DNA from: Mycteria americana
Taxonomy: Eukaryota; Chordata; Aves; Ciconiiformes; Ciconiidae
NCBI RefSeq assembly: GCF_035582795.1
Contig: NC_134374.1
Location: forward strand, 25,869,798-25,933,797
Length of the DNA: 64,000 nucleotides
Direction: 5' to 3'
The translations under genes were made by a program, and so were the position numbers. Under the pieces are notes generated by a model that saw only the letters and a program-made list of their open reading frames with translations, had not been told where the DNA came from and made no database searches. Positions 22,732 to 34,700 of the stretch are shown in pieces (the stretch's first letter is position 1; each line of letters starts with the position of its first letter).

Positions 22732-25700
22732 GTAAGTGGCCGTCTTTGCAGGTCACATCATCCGAAGTGGGGAGGAAATCAGGCCGCTTGACTGGGGGGG
22801 CATTTGGTGGGGGGGCTTGCGGAGGATTTTACGGTGGGATTTCGATAGAGGTCCTGGCACGTGGCACAGGGATGCTGGCTGCTGAAAGCAGCCGTGCTCC
22901 GCCGAGGAAGCGCTGTCCTGGGCAGAGAGTTTGTGTGCCTGGTAACGCTGCTCTCTGCACGGCTTACTGTCCGCTTGTCTGGGCATCTGTGTTACCTGTA
23001 ACCCCAGAGATAGCTGCAAATTGTGATTTGCGTTTTATTCGAGAGAAGGGCGAGCGAGCAGGAGAGTGGAAGGGGAGCGGATGCAGCCACCACGCCAATG
23101 TTACGGTCTGAAAGAGGAGGGAGCAGTGGACAGAAACCAAACTGAAAAGTGACCCTTTTTGCTGGAATTTAGGAAGGGCGATGGTGGAAAGGCAGTAGCT
23201 CTGCGCTATTTCCATTTTACTCTGATTTGTTGTGGTTTACTTTTCGTGGATGGCAATGCAAACCGTTCCCTCCCTGCCTGCCCTGTGGGAGAGAGGGGGG
23301 GTTGAACCTTTCTCGCCAATCAAACAGTTAATTGTTTGTGTCTCCTTTGGAGCGGTTTGCTTTAGGTGCAGCTCAGCCCACCTCTGTACGGGAAATGTAA
23401 GGGGAATTGTGTGCGGTGTGCCCTGAGAGGGGGGTGCAGTCCTGGGCGGGGGGCGGCGGGGAGGCACCGTGGTGCGGAGAGCCTGGGCCCTGGAGAGGAA
23501 CGGGACGGGCAATGCATGACCCCAGACCACGTCCTGCAGCTCCAGGACTTTGCTGGCAGAACTCACACAGTTTCTTTGCAGACAGAGGCAATGTGGACCG
23601 CAGGCGTGTTTCATTCAGCCTCTTAGCATCCAGAGAATTTGGACATGGCTGTTTTCTTGGCAATGCGTGGGCTTCATTTACAGTCCTGGGTGGCCCTCGT
23701 GAAAAGTCGAGGCAGATGCTGAGGTTAATCCCGGCTACGTTTGGCCGCCTCCTCTGGCTGTGCTTCCTTCTGTGACCCTGCAGAGCCCGGGCAGGAGGGT
23801 CCCTGCTGCGGCACAGTGCCCGTGCCCGCCCCGTCCCGCATCTGCCAGGGAATGTCCCATTATCTGATAAGCTGCATCATCCGAGAATCACCTCTTTTCC
23901 CAGCATTTTACCTTGCTTGAAACACACACCTTTCTTCTGGGTTTGGTTTTTTTTTATCTCACCTTCTCCTCTCTTGTCTCTGGTTGTTCTCTGATTTCTG
24001 GCTTGCACAATCCCTGGTTTCCCTAGCCCTGGGGGGGGGTTAATGCGGAACGAGGTCCTATGGGGGTGGCTGGAAAGCATTGGTTTGGCTGGGAATCTGG
24101 GGCTTGGGCGTCATTCCTGAAAAAAAAATAGAAGCTATCTGTGTTTATATATATAAATATGTATAAACTCTTCTCTCTTAGTATTTACATAGCTCCATAT
24201 GTGGATACGCTCTCTGCAATAGGGACCTGGAGGCCCTGGAAAGGTTCCCGTTGCCTTCCGTGGGTCCTACATAAATTCAGACTAAGAAAACAGCCAGAAA
24301 CCTGCGTGGCATGACACTATGCAACAGAGAGCCTCCCTGGGTAACTAGAAATGGAACTGAGACAGGAAAATATCCCTCTGGAGGGACTCAAGCTCAGGTC
24401 TGAGGGCTGGGGTGAGATCCGCTTCCATTCGCAGGGCTTGGAGAGGGTAAGGGACACGCTTCCCTCCGCGGGGCTGCAAGAGGGCCAGGGATCTCGTACT
24501 ATCCCCACCCCCCGGTTTGTGTTTTCTTACTCTTTCATCACCAAAACCACTGTCTTAAGGAGATGTATTTTTCCTTACAAGCTCAGCCCCACGACAGCTG
24601 CTGCCTCTGCTGTCTGCAAGGGCAGGACCCAACGGCACCTCCGAAATCTCATTTCTCCTGCCACCGCTCTGGCCTCTTTTAAGAGGTTTCCCATTTGGAC
24701 GATTTACAGTGAGACGCTCTTAATTGCCTTTAATCTTTGTCCCCGTTTTAATTCACTGGTTAGGTGTTTATCTTGCAGGGATCCTGCAGAGCTGTGCCAA
24801 AGCGCAGCTCCCAGCCAGCGTGAGCGGGGATGGGCCAACAAAGGTAGCAACCGAGGGAGCAGTAGGACAACCGTGGGCGTGCTTAAAACACACAGGCATG
24901 AAAGCACATTAAATAGGTCAGCAAACTTGCTTCTTGGCAGGTTGGCTTGACCCCAGTGCATGGTCCTCCAGGCAGACTGAAGGCCGTCTTCAGGAGTGCT
25001 TGGGGATCTCTTTGCACTGGCTGCAGCACGGCAGGAGCTGCCCTGCACTTAACGCAAACATTTGCCAGTGCATTTTGCCTGCAGGATGCTGCGAGGGAGT
25101 TAGCATGTCCCCATGCACATGTTCACGGGGGTCCGGAGCAAATACCAGCTCTCCTGCACGAGCAGGAGCCCTCCCAGCGTTGCACCCGAGGGCTGCGGCA
25201 GGGTCCGGTGCAGCTCCCGTGCAGTGCTCAGCAGCGCTTGCTGTGAGCACCCACGGGGAGGTCTCGTGTTGAGGAGCAGCTTCCAGCTTCTCACGGGTAC
25301 TCCACACTGATATAGCACGGACTTGAGCTGTTTTGACACAAACGTCGTTTTATTTAGGTTTTCACACATGCTTTTATTATTGGGTGTGATCTGCCAGCAT
25401 GAGGTATTTTTAATAAACACGGTAAAACTCTTTTATTGAAGCATTAACGCTCAACAGTTCTATTAGAAATAAACTTACACTTAAACTTGGCTCAAATTTT
25501 TATTGTATTCACTGCCTCGGAGAAACAGGTGCTTAGGAAAATCAAAAGGAGCAGTCACACACGAGGAGTTTGCATTTGTCCATCTTGCAATGCAGGAATT
25601 TGTTAGAGCAATTGCTTGTGCATGCCCTCTGTGAGATATCCACGTACCAGAGCTTTCCACTGGTCTTTATTCCCTCCTTGGATGGGCATCCTTGCTCAGC

Positions 25701-28700
25701 TGCTGATTCACACCCGCCCCAGCCTCCCGTGACCGATCCCGACCTGCTGGCAGAGAGCAGCTCCACGGGCACAGCCCCGCTCCTTGTAAAGCCTTTTTTG
25801 TACGCTGCTGCAGTGCTGGTTTTAGCGTCTAAACCCAAATCTTGCAAAATCAGTTCCCCTTCCAGCTCAGTTATAACTAACAGGTAGAAGTAAAAGATGG
25901 ATTCTCTCTTTTCCCCATGCTCCCCGGGTTTTCGGCAGCAGCTCAGCCCTGTTCAGTCCGACCGCCCGGGAAGAGGTGGCACGAGTCACGCCATTGCCGG
26001 AGGAGACACCTCCGAGCGAGGTGTTATTCCAGGCACCGGCTTCGTTCCAGGTAGATCATTTCATGCTGATGGTGACACTTCTGCTGCTTCCCAGCAGGAT
26101 GGAGGTTGGCACCGAGGAAGCCCTGTTCGTTTTGGAGCAGTGCAAGCAGGGAAGGCCACGCACAGGGTCACGCACGGCCGGTAGAGCCTTGCACCACACG
26201 TCTCCAGGAGCCCCTGCCAGGGAGCAGCGTTGGCTGGCTCCATCCAAGGGCACTGCCTACCCTTCTCTCACTCTCCCTGTTGTATTTCCGTAACACCCCC
26301 CATTCCAAAGCTGATGTAATGTGGAGAGCACCAGCCCTCACCACACGCCTCTGAGCTTTGGGTGGACCAAAATTTGCTCTTTACGAGTAAGAATCTGCGG
26401 TGCTAAGCGACTTGCCCATCATCATGCAAGAGATCTCTGCCTGTGTCTATCCTCTTGGAGAGGTTTTGGCTTTTAAAGCAGAATAACTCCCAGAAGTATT
26501 TAAAGTCACTGAGACTCCAAGACCTCTCGGACAGCCTCATCCAAGAGAGGTCTTGGATGAGGCTGTCCGGTAACGAGCCGCCCCTGGGCAAATTCCCCAG
26601 GAAATGCCAGTGGAGCGGGAGCCGGAGCTGCCCGCGCTGCCTGCACCGCTCGCCGGAGAGAAACGGCCACGTGCCGGCTCGTGCCTGCCTTCTTTTAGGT
26701 CTGTAGAGCACTGTCGTGGCATTTGCAGGCTGGGAAGGGAAGACGTCCGGCACACGCAGCAGCCCTCACCCGCACCTCCGGTGACTTGTCTGTCACAGCC
26801 TCGACTCGTCTCTGTTGCCTTATCAGAAGAAAATAGATGTTCTTGCTCCCAGCTAAAGGAACAAAAGATCACGTGTAAATGAATTTTCAGTGATAAATTT
26901 TTGCAACATTTAATAGCAGATATGCTTTTTAACGTCCCAGGAAGACAGTAATTCGTTTGACAGTTGTTACGCGTTTCAGTGTTCTGCAGTAGCACGTGTG
27001 ATACCCCCGTGGGTTTAGACACGTCTAATACAAAAGTATAGCCACAAGCTTTTATAAAACTCTAAAATTACCTCCTGGTTTGCAAAAAGACTAGTCAAAG
27101 GCAGGCACTTCCAAAGCAGAGATCTCTGGAAGGCCAATGTACTATACGAGCTGTACCAAGGCCACAACCCGGATTTTTTACTTTGGGATAAAGGGGGCAT
27201 GGCCCTTTCTGGCAGCGCGGAGCCCCCGGCACGGGGGCTGCCTGCAGGGTCGGGTCAGCCCAAGGGGTCCCCAGCCGGGGAGGGAGAGCCGCCCCCACCA
27301 GCTCCCACGTGCTGGCAGGCGGCAGAGCCTGTTCCCGGGCAGAGCCTTCTGCTTCCCGGGCAGAGCAACGGCTCAGCCTTCAGAACCTTACAGAAAGGGG
27401 GTTTCCCTCCATGCCCCAGGCTGCCCCGTGGCTGGGGCATGGGGTCCTGGCTGATTCAAGGTGGGCGACGACGAGGAGCAATAGCGTGGGTCTGCTAAAA
27501 ATGTCACTTGGACCTGCTTTATGGCTTCGAGTGGACAGAGATCCCTTCCAGAGGTGCTTGGAATGGCTCCAGTTTTCAGGAGAGATTTATGGAGCCACAA
27601 TAGACTCTGTTCCAAATCTTAAAACTCTCTGAATCACGTTGATTAACTCCATCAGTTTTGCGTGGATTTGGAGTCCTTGTTTTCCCCAGAACAAACACCC
27701 CAGACGCGTCAGTAAATCCCGGGGAAGGCTTGCAGGACCCTCAGCGGGTCAGAGATGTCCGGGCAGGGATTCAGGCAGTGCACACTGTTTATGTCTAGCT
27801 CAGCCAGCTATTGCATAAAGCAGAATATTTCTAGACTAATGGAAAATTTCCTCAGGTCCAGGCACGACCTGTCTGCCGGAAAACCCCACCAGTGTGGATG
27901 GGGCACCCGTGGTTGGGCTGCCGGGCCGGCTGGAGGGGACCGCGTCCATGCGATGCTGCCCACCGTGCCTTGCAAGCCCCAGCCGCCCACCCCTGCATCC
28001 TAGCCATTCCCACATCATGCCGCAGCGCTTGCTGATGGGATGGTTAGCGGTGTGTGTGTGTGTGAGTGAGGCAAAGTGCTTTTAATTACAGCGTGCACCA
28101 TTAGCCTTTAATAGCCTGGCAGTCGGAGAAAATCCTGAGCGAGAGGCTGGGCCCCCCCAGCCGTGTTCCCCCGGTGCCTGACGGCTGCCACTTCCCAGGG
28201 CCCTGATCAAAGCAGGCTGTGGAAACGTTTAGCTGGATCTGAAGCATGCCTCTGCCATGGATAATTGCAGGATATTAATGAACAGGGCCCTGCAGCTGGC
28301 TATCTTTGATGGCTCTGATCAAAAGGGCTCAGCAAAAGGGGAGCCGGAGCTGCCACGACAGCTTTGCACCCAGGGACGGGGCTCTGCCTCGGGGACGGGG
28401 GTGGCCTGGGGGGCTGGGGAGGAGGGATGGGGTGGTCGGTTTGTTGGGGCTCTCCATTTCCGTGCGCTCCTCAGCAGACCTGCCTCTGCCTGGGTCTCCT
28501 GGCTCCATGGCAGCACTTTGCCAGCTAAAAGCACTCCGAAAGCAAGGGTTTGGGTCCTTCTCTTCCCCTGGGGCATGCTCGTGCCTCCTCGGAGGTCTCC
28601 AACACCCCATCAGCTCATGCTTGCTCCGGCCAGAGCATGGTCTCGCGGGGCACCAGTGCGGCGATGCTGGTCCTCAGCAGCAGTGCGGGCACCCCACCCT

Positions 28701-31700
28701 TCAGCCCCCCGGCCCCGCTCTGCCCAAAAGTCACCGGAGCTGGGCACAAAGCAGGATGCGGCCGCAGGAGCTCAGCACCCCGAGGCGACAGCGCAGCACC
28801 TGCGAGGGGTCCGGGGGTGGGAGGTGCCGCCCCAGCGCTGAGCATCTCCTCTTCCTTCAGCCGAGCCTCCTTGGATCCACTCCCGGTGGGATGGGTACGC
28901 GTGTCCCTTGGGGCAGTTTCCCTGCGGCAACCTCTCCCTCTGCCTGCCCCAGGCCTTGCACTGCAACGGGGAGGATGACTGCGGCAACGGAGCTGACGAG
29001 GAGAACTGCGGTAAGCAGCCAGGAGAACTGCGGTAAGCAGCCAGCCCCTCGCAGAGGGATGCCCCGGGGGTGAATAACCGCCGGACCTGGGAACGCCAGG
29101 ATCTGGGAGCACGAGCGCATTAGAGCAGAGCTTGCTTTTCCCCTGGGAAGCGTGAGGAATCCTGGATCTGCTCCGTTATCCAGCCTCTTCCCCGGCTCTT
29201 GCACTTGCATGCCATCCCGGCACGGTGGCCACGTGTCCCTGGGGAGGAGCTCATCCGTCAGGGATTCTCCCGGGCTGGGGTGCAGGAAAACCCTCGTTGC
29301 TGCAAGGCTGGGGCAGGTATTTCTGGGCCCCGGTGGAAAGGCAGAGGAGCGGAGGGGTTCTGCACTGTGAGTCAGGACACGCAGGTTCAGCACATTTAAA
29401 GACACAAAATGAGTTCCTTTTTCACACGATACACAGTGCCGCTGTGGAGCTCTTTGCTTGGGGATGCTGAGTCCAGGAGGGTAAATGAGTTAGAGCCTGG
29501 GAAAATCCATACCCCCTAGGAGCTGGTTAATTGAGTGGCCTGGATGCAGCGTGTGGCTCAGGATATCCCCAAAGAGGGCTAGGTGGGATGCTAGAAATAG
29601 AGGAAAAATTGTATTGTGGCTGTGCTCGGAGACGTGCCATAGAGCTAGATGAACCCCTGCTCTGCCTCGGCACAGCTGCGGGGCTGGAGCCAGGTCTTCG
29701 TGCGAGCCAGCACCCTCTCCCGAGCCTGCCAGGGTTTTGCTCCGCGCCGGTGTCCGTGCGCAGCAGCCGGTGCCTCTAACGGCGGTCCCCGCTCTCTGCC
29801 CTGCAGTGGATGACAGTGGCTGGCTGCAGATCCTGGGTGACATGCTGGCTGCGAGGAGCAGCAGGATGGCGGCGGAAGACGAGGGTGACGCCTGCTGTAA
29901 GCCGTCCTCCCCGGGGCCGGGCACCCTTCCCCACCCCGCGGGGCTCCTCCGTCCCACACGGGCCCCCCGCGCCTCCCCTCAGCGCGTCCCCTCCGCTCGC
30001 CCGCAGGGCTGGAGCTCTTCCCGGAGCCGTGCCGGTGCTGGGGAAGGGCCGTAGACTGCACCGAGCGGGACCTCGCCACCGTCCCCTGGGTCTCCTCCAA
30101 CGTGACCAGGATGTGAGTAGCAGCGGGTGCATGCACCCCCGGGAGAGGCACGAGCGGGGCATGCACTGCCACCTGGCAGGAAAACAAGCTTAAAGGGAAG
30201 GAGATAAAATAAAATCCCTGGCTTTTACTTCTTGTCGCTGGATCCAAAGAAGCAAAGAGGCCCTTCCATGCCAACAGACCCCTGTCTGCTGAGCTTCAGC
30301 TGCTTGCTGCAGCCCTCCCACAAGGAGCATTGAGCTGGGAGCAGGGAGCGGCCGGATCCTGCCCGGGGCGAGGGCTGGGGAGCCTGCCCTCACGCCAAGA
30401 CTCCAGCTGAGATGCACAGGGTGGGAGACTGTAGGCAAGGTCCAGGCCTGGGGGGCCTTTTGCACACAAAAAGCAAGGGCTAGGAAGGGAGGAGAGTGCG
30501 AAAAACCTCATCAGCAGCAAATAAGGCTTGCAGATTGGGAGGGCAATTAGCAATGCAGTGTTAATGAACAGCAGCTGCCTTGCATTCTGTTTATATTGCC
30601 CAAGAAGAGGAGGGTCTAGTCTTCACAGGTCTCCTTTGATAAAGGCCTCTCCTCTGTTCTTGTCTGCTGGTCCTGGGTTTGATTGTTTTCCTTCTGTTTT
30701 TCTGCTAGGGACCTGAAGAAAAATAAAATCCATTCTCTGCTGGACAATCAGTTTGCCAGGTACAGGAGTCTGAAGAAGCTGTGAGTATCGCCTTCTTTAT
30801 CCCGCTCTCTGGCTTGGTTGTGATAAAAGGGGGGAGCAGTGGATGCGCAGGTCAGCAGCGGTGGGGCCGTGGGTAGAGGAACAAGCATGTGGACTGGTTG
30901 GGACAGCTTTGCTTGGGACAATGTGCCCTGACTGGGCACTGCGTTTGTCCAGACAGCAGCTTTTTTCAGCTCCTGGAGCCTGTGGTGCCCACCGAAGTCA
31001 GCACGTGCTTGCTACAGGTACTGCAAGCTCCTGGCACGTTGCCCCCGCCGTGCCGTCCCCGCGGGCGGGTGAGCAGGTCATGGAGCAGCACCCGTGTTGG
31101 CCGATAACTGCCCCGTGTGCGTGGTGGTGTGAGATGCCTCGTGAGCGAGCCGTCCTGCTCTGGAGAGCTCGGACCCTTTGGTGGCTCAGCCCGTCGCCTT
31201 CCTAGGCTGCTGCACCGGGGGGTTCAGGAAGGGATCCAGCGGGGCGGGGGAGAGGGGTGTTTGCTCCCACGGGTGGGACGGCAGATTTGTACGGCAATAA
31301 CCACGTGAAGCAGCTTACAGCAGCCGCTTGTGACCGTCGGGCATCTGTACTTTCAACTTTCTTCCCTTGGCATGGAGTAAATGAGGTGGAGGGGGAAAAC
31401 AGCCTCTCCAGGGTTACTTGAGACAAGGAGCCCGTGGCGGAGCAGGGGCTGCAGCCTGGACCTCCGTCCCCGAGCTCTGCTGGGGACAGCCGGCCCGTGA
31501 ATGCTGAGCGGGCAGCAGCCAGCCCCGCGAGCCATGCGGCTGGTGTCCTACAGCCACGGGCACGTCCCACGGACCCTGAGAATCCCTTGGAGAACACATT
31601 TCTTCAATCTCTTTTCTGTTCTGTTTTTTAAATAGCTTTTTGCAAAACAACAAGATCCGGTTGATCTCACCCAAAGCCTTTGCTGGACTTTCTCAGCTTA

Positions 31701-34700
31701 AAATGTTGTGAGTAAAGGTGTCTGCGTTACGGGGCCCTGGGATGGACGCGGTCCTCTGCTCCTCTTGGCACGACGGCTCGCAGTACAGCCGGCTCGAGGC
31801 CGGGTTCTGAGCCCTTTTTCTTGCCCCTGCAAGAGCTGATGTCAAGCATGCTTTAGGCTGGAGTTGCATGTATTTTGGGTGAATGTGGAGCAGAGCAGAG
31901 GCATTTCCCCTCCTACAAACACGGCTGTTCCCATCTCCACATTATCCAGCCTGAGCTGGGATCCTGTGTTTGAGCCGCTGAGGGCACCCAAAGGCAGGGG
32001 TGGCTCGGGCCAGGGCTAGGGGCGGCTCGGGAGGAACGGCTTTAGCAAAAGTGGGTGTAATCGGCAGCAGGGTCTGAGGATCGCTCTCCTCCTCTGCACT
32101 GGTTCCAGGTTCCTCAGCCACAACAGGATCACGCAGCTGAAGCCCTGGGTTTTTGAGGACCTGCATCGTCTCGAGTGGCTGTGAGTTCCCCTGCCGGTCC
32201 CAACAGCATCAGAAGATGTGACGGATCCCGACTTCCTCGCATTTACCATAATTTCGTTTCCCTGGGCGGGGGGGGGGGGGGAATGGGCACGATGGTTTCA
32301 GGGTGTCTGTGGTAACATGCCCATGCTGGGGGCCATGGTGGCGATGGGTGCGATGCCCGGCTGGGTCTGCACCTCCTCGCCTTCCCCACCAGCCCTGGGG
32401 ACCAGGGCACACTTGCCCTCTGCTGCGGCTCTTTTATGAAACTCCTATTTGAGTTTCCCTCCCTGTTACTGGGGTCAGATTTAGCACGGACTGGATGTGG
32501 TCTTGTCCGAAATCTCATTACGGCCGGCTGGTCCCCACGGGGGCTCGCCGTGCCGCGCTCCCCTTGCCGGTCCGGAGCAGCCGTGGCAGCGGCAGGGCAC
32601 GGTGATGGGCTTCGTGCAGAGACAGCCTCAGCTCCCGGGCTGGAGCAGTGGAGGTTTGTGTATAAAAAACTTTAAGTGCGCTGTTAAACGTGGAGATTTG
32701 CAGCTCCCTCACCTTGAAAAATATATGCCTAAATTGAAAGTACAGCTAATATCCTTGCCCTCTGTTTATTCTCAAAGGCTGTCTTTGATCTGGGCCCGTG
32801 CGGCGTGGCTTTACACACAGAGCTTATACAGGTTTCGCTACAGAAAAGGAACTGTAAAGGCCGCTTTACAAGATGGTTCGTTCCCGCTCTGCGTTTGCAG
32901 GAGCAGCTCGGGCAGGTCTGCCACCCCGCAGGCTTCCCTCCTCTTACTTGCTGTGGGACCAGCGCAGTTATTCCTGAAATCACATAGGAAAAGTAGAAGG
33001 ATGAGCAGCTGACAGAGGGTGGTCCGTGGTGCAAACAAGCCAGAGGACTTTTGAGAAGCCAAGCACGGCCCTGAATTCCCCAAGTGGTTTCTAATTTATC
33101 TTTATTTCACAGCAGAAGAGAGGAAAAATCCAACAGACCCTGACTGTGAAGGAATCCAGACTCTGCAGCTGGATCTAACACTTGAGCCAGGGCTGCCTAG
33201 GCAGGGTTCAAAGGGGGGAATGGGCTTCAGCGGGGGGCAGCCCCTCACCTGGGGTCGGGTGTCCGTGGAAGCTTGCGGGGGAGAAGGGGCAGAGCCCCCT
33301 CCCGCCGGGGCAGCACGAGTGCTAAATGTGGGGGCTTCCCCTGCCGGGAGGGTCCCGCTGCCTCCTCGCCCTCTCCGGGTCCCCTCGTCTCACTTCTCCC
33401 CTTCTCCCTCCAGGATGCTGGACAACAACAGGATTGCCACGATCGTCCCCGCGACGTTTGCAGGGCTGAAGTCTCTGTATTTCCTGTAAGTAGGGGCGGG
33501 GGCAGCCCTCCGGGGTTTGGGGTCCTGCACCCCTTCTCCAGGCAGCTTCTAGCCTTTTGGGGGGCAAGTCACGGATGCTGTGGCTTCCCCGCCGTCCCCG
33601 GGGCGCGAGGGGTGACGGTACAAGGGAGATGTCTGTCTCGCTCCCGTTCCCAGGAGCTGAGGGGACACCTGACCTGGCAGCGGGAACCAGCAGGCTTTGC
33701 TGGTGCTGCTGCTTCTCTGTGCCATCTCCTGCTCCTGGCACACTCTGCGTGAAACCAGGGTTATTGCTTTTGCTTGGGACAGGGACAGGCATGGCCCCGG
33801 GGAGTTTGGCCTGAGCAGAGCCTCAGCACTTACTGACGAGCAGGACGGGCAGCAGTGCCTGCGGTTCGGGTTGCTGATTGTTTTCCTTGAGTCAGCAACT
33901 GCAAACGGGATCCGGTGCTTTCCCAACCTCCTGCCCCTCTGCTGGGTGTTTTCACTCCAGGTCATCTTGAGCCAAGGGGTTTTTAAGGTCCAGCCATTTC
34001 CAAGATGGATGTACAGGATAAAATTTTGCTTTAACCACCATAAAACAGTTTTGCCGTCACTATAAGATGACTTTAACACCTTCTCCATAGTCCAGAACAC
34101 AGATCCAAAACCTTGGCAGCAGGCTGGAGTCAGCGTTAGGGGAGAAGTTTTGGCTGTTACAGTGGAAAAAACACATGTATGTGTGAGTGCACAGACGCAC
34201 TTATATACTCGCATACATCCGACCGTGTCTTAAGCTGTATTCTCTGGGCATACAGCTGCAAGGAGAGTGCTTCAGCCACAGCTGCTGGGCTGGGCTGCAC
34301 CGACTCTGCTGGAGATGTAACTGCTGGAGTTGGCTGCAAAAGCCTGAAAGTCGGGTTTGGGGGTGGGCAGGACTCGGGTAACCGCCGTGCCTGGGGACGG
34401 GGAGCCATCGGCGTGGGGGACAGGGCAGCCGGGGCTGGCAGTGGGCTTGGGGAAGAGGGGCTGTGACCCTGGGACTTTGCTCCTCTGCAAAACCTGGGCA
34501 GCACTGGGTGTCCAGAGACCTGTCCCTGCTCTGGCCCGGGAGGAGGAGCTGCGTGGGCTGCGGGGGGACAGACCTGGGGGACAGAGCTCCCCTCAGCCAC
34601 CCGTTCCCATGTTGCAGGCGGCAGCGCCGCTCAGTGATGTACTCTGTCCTATCCTTCTGCACTTCTGTTAGCTCATCAAATAAACTAAAACTGTGGTCAC

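Larger units (their letters stand above)
22732..28860 (+). other. RXFP2-like intron 1 (6.1 kb)
   Basis: The longest intron of the gene. It contains AT-rich unique blocks (about 24120-24200, 25300-25500, 26870-27070), a perfect hairpin-forming inverted repeat at 26528-26569, a possible MIR fragment near 26400, a short TG run (28050-28064) and a motif-rich block at 28060-28330. No additional exon is recognisable. Confidence 0.8.
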
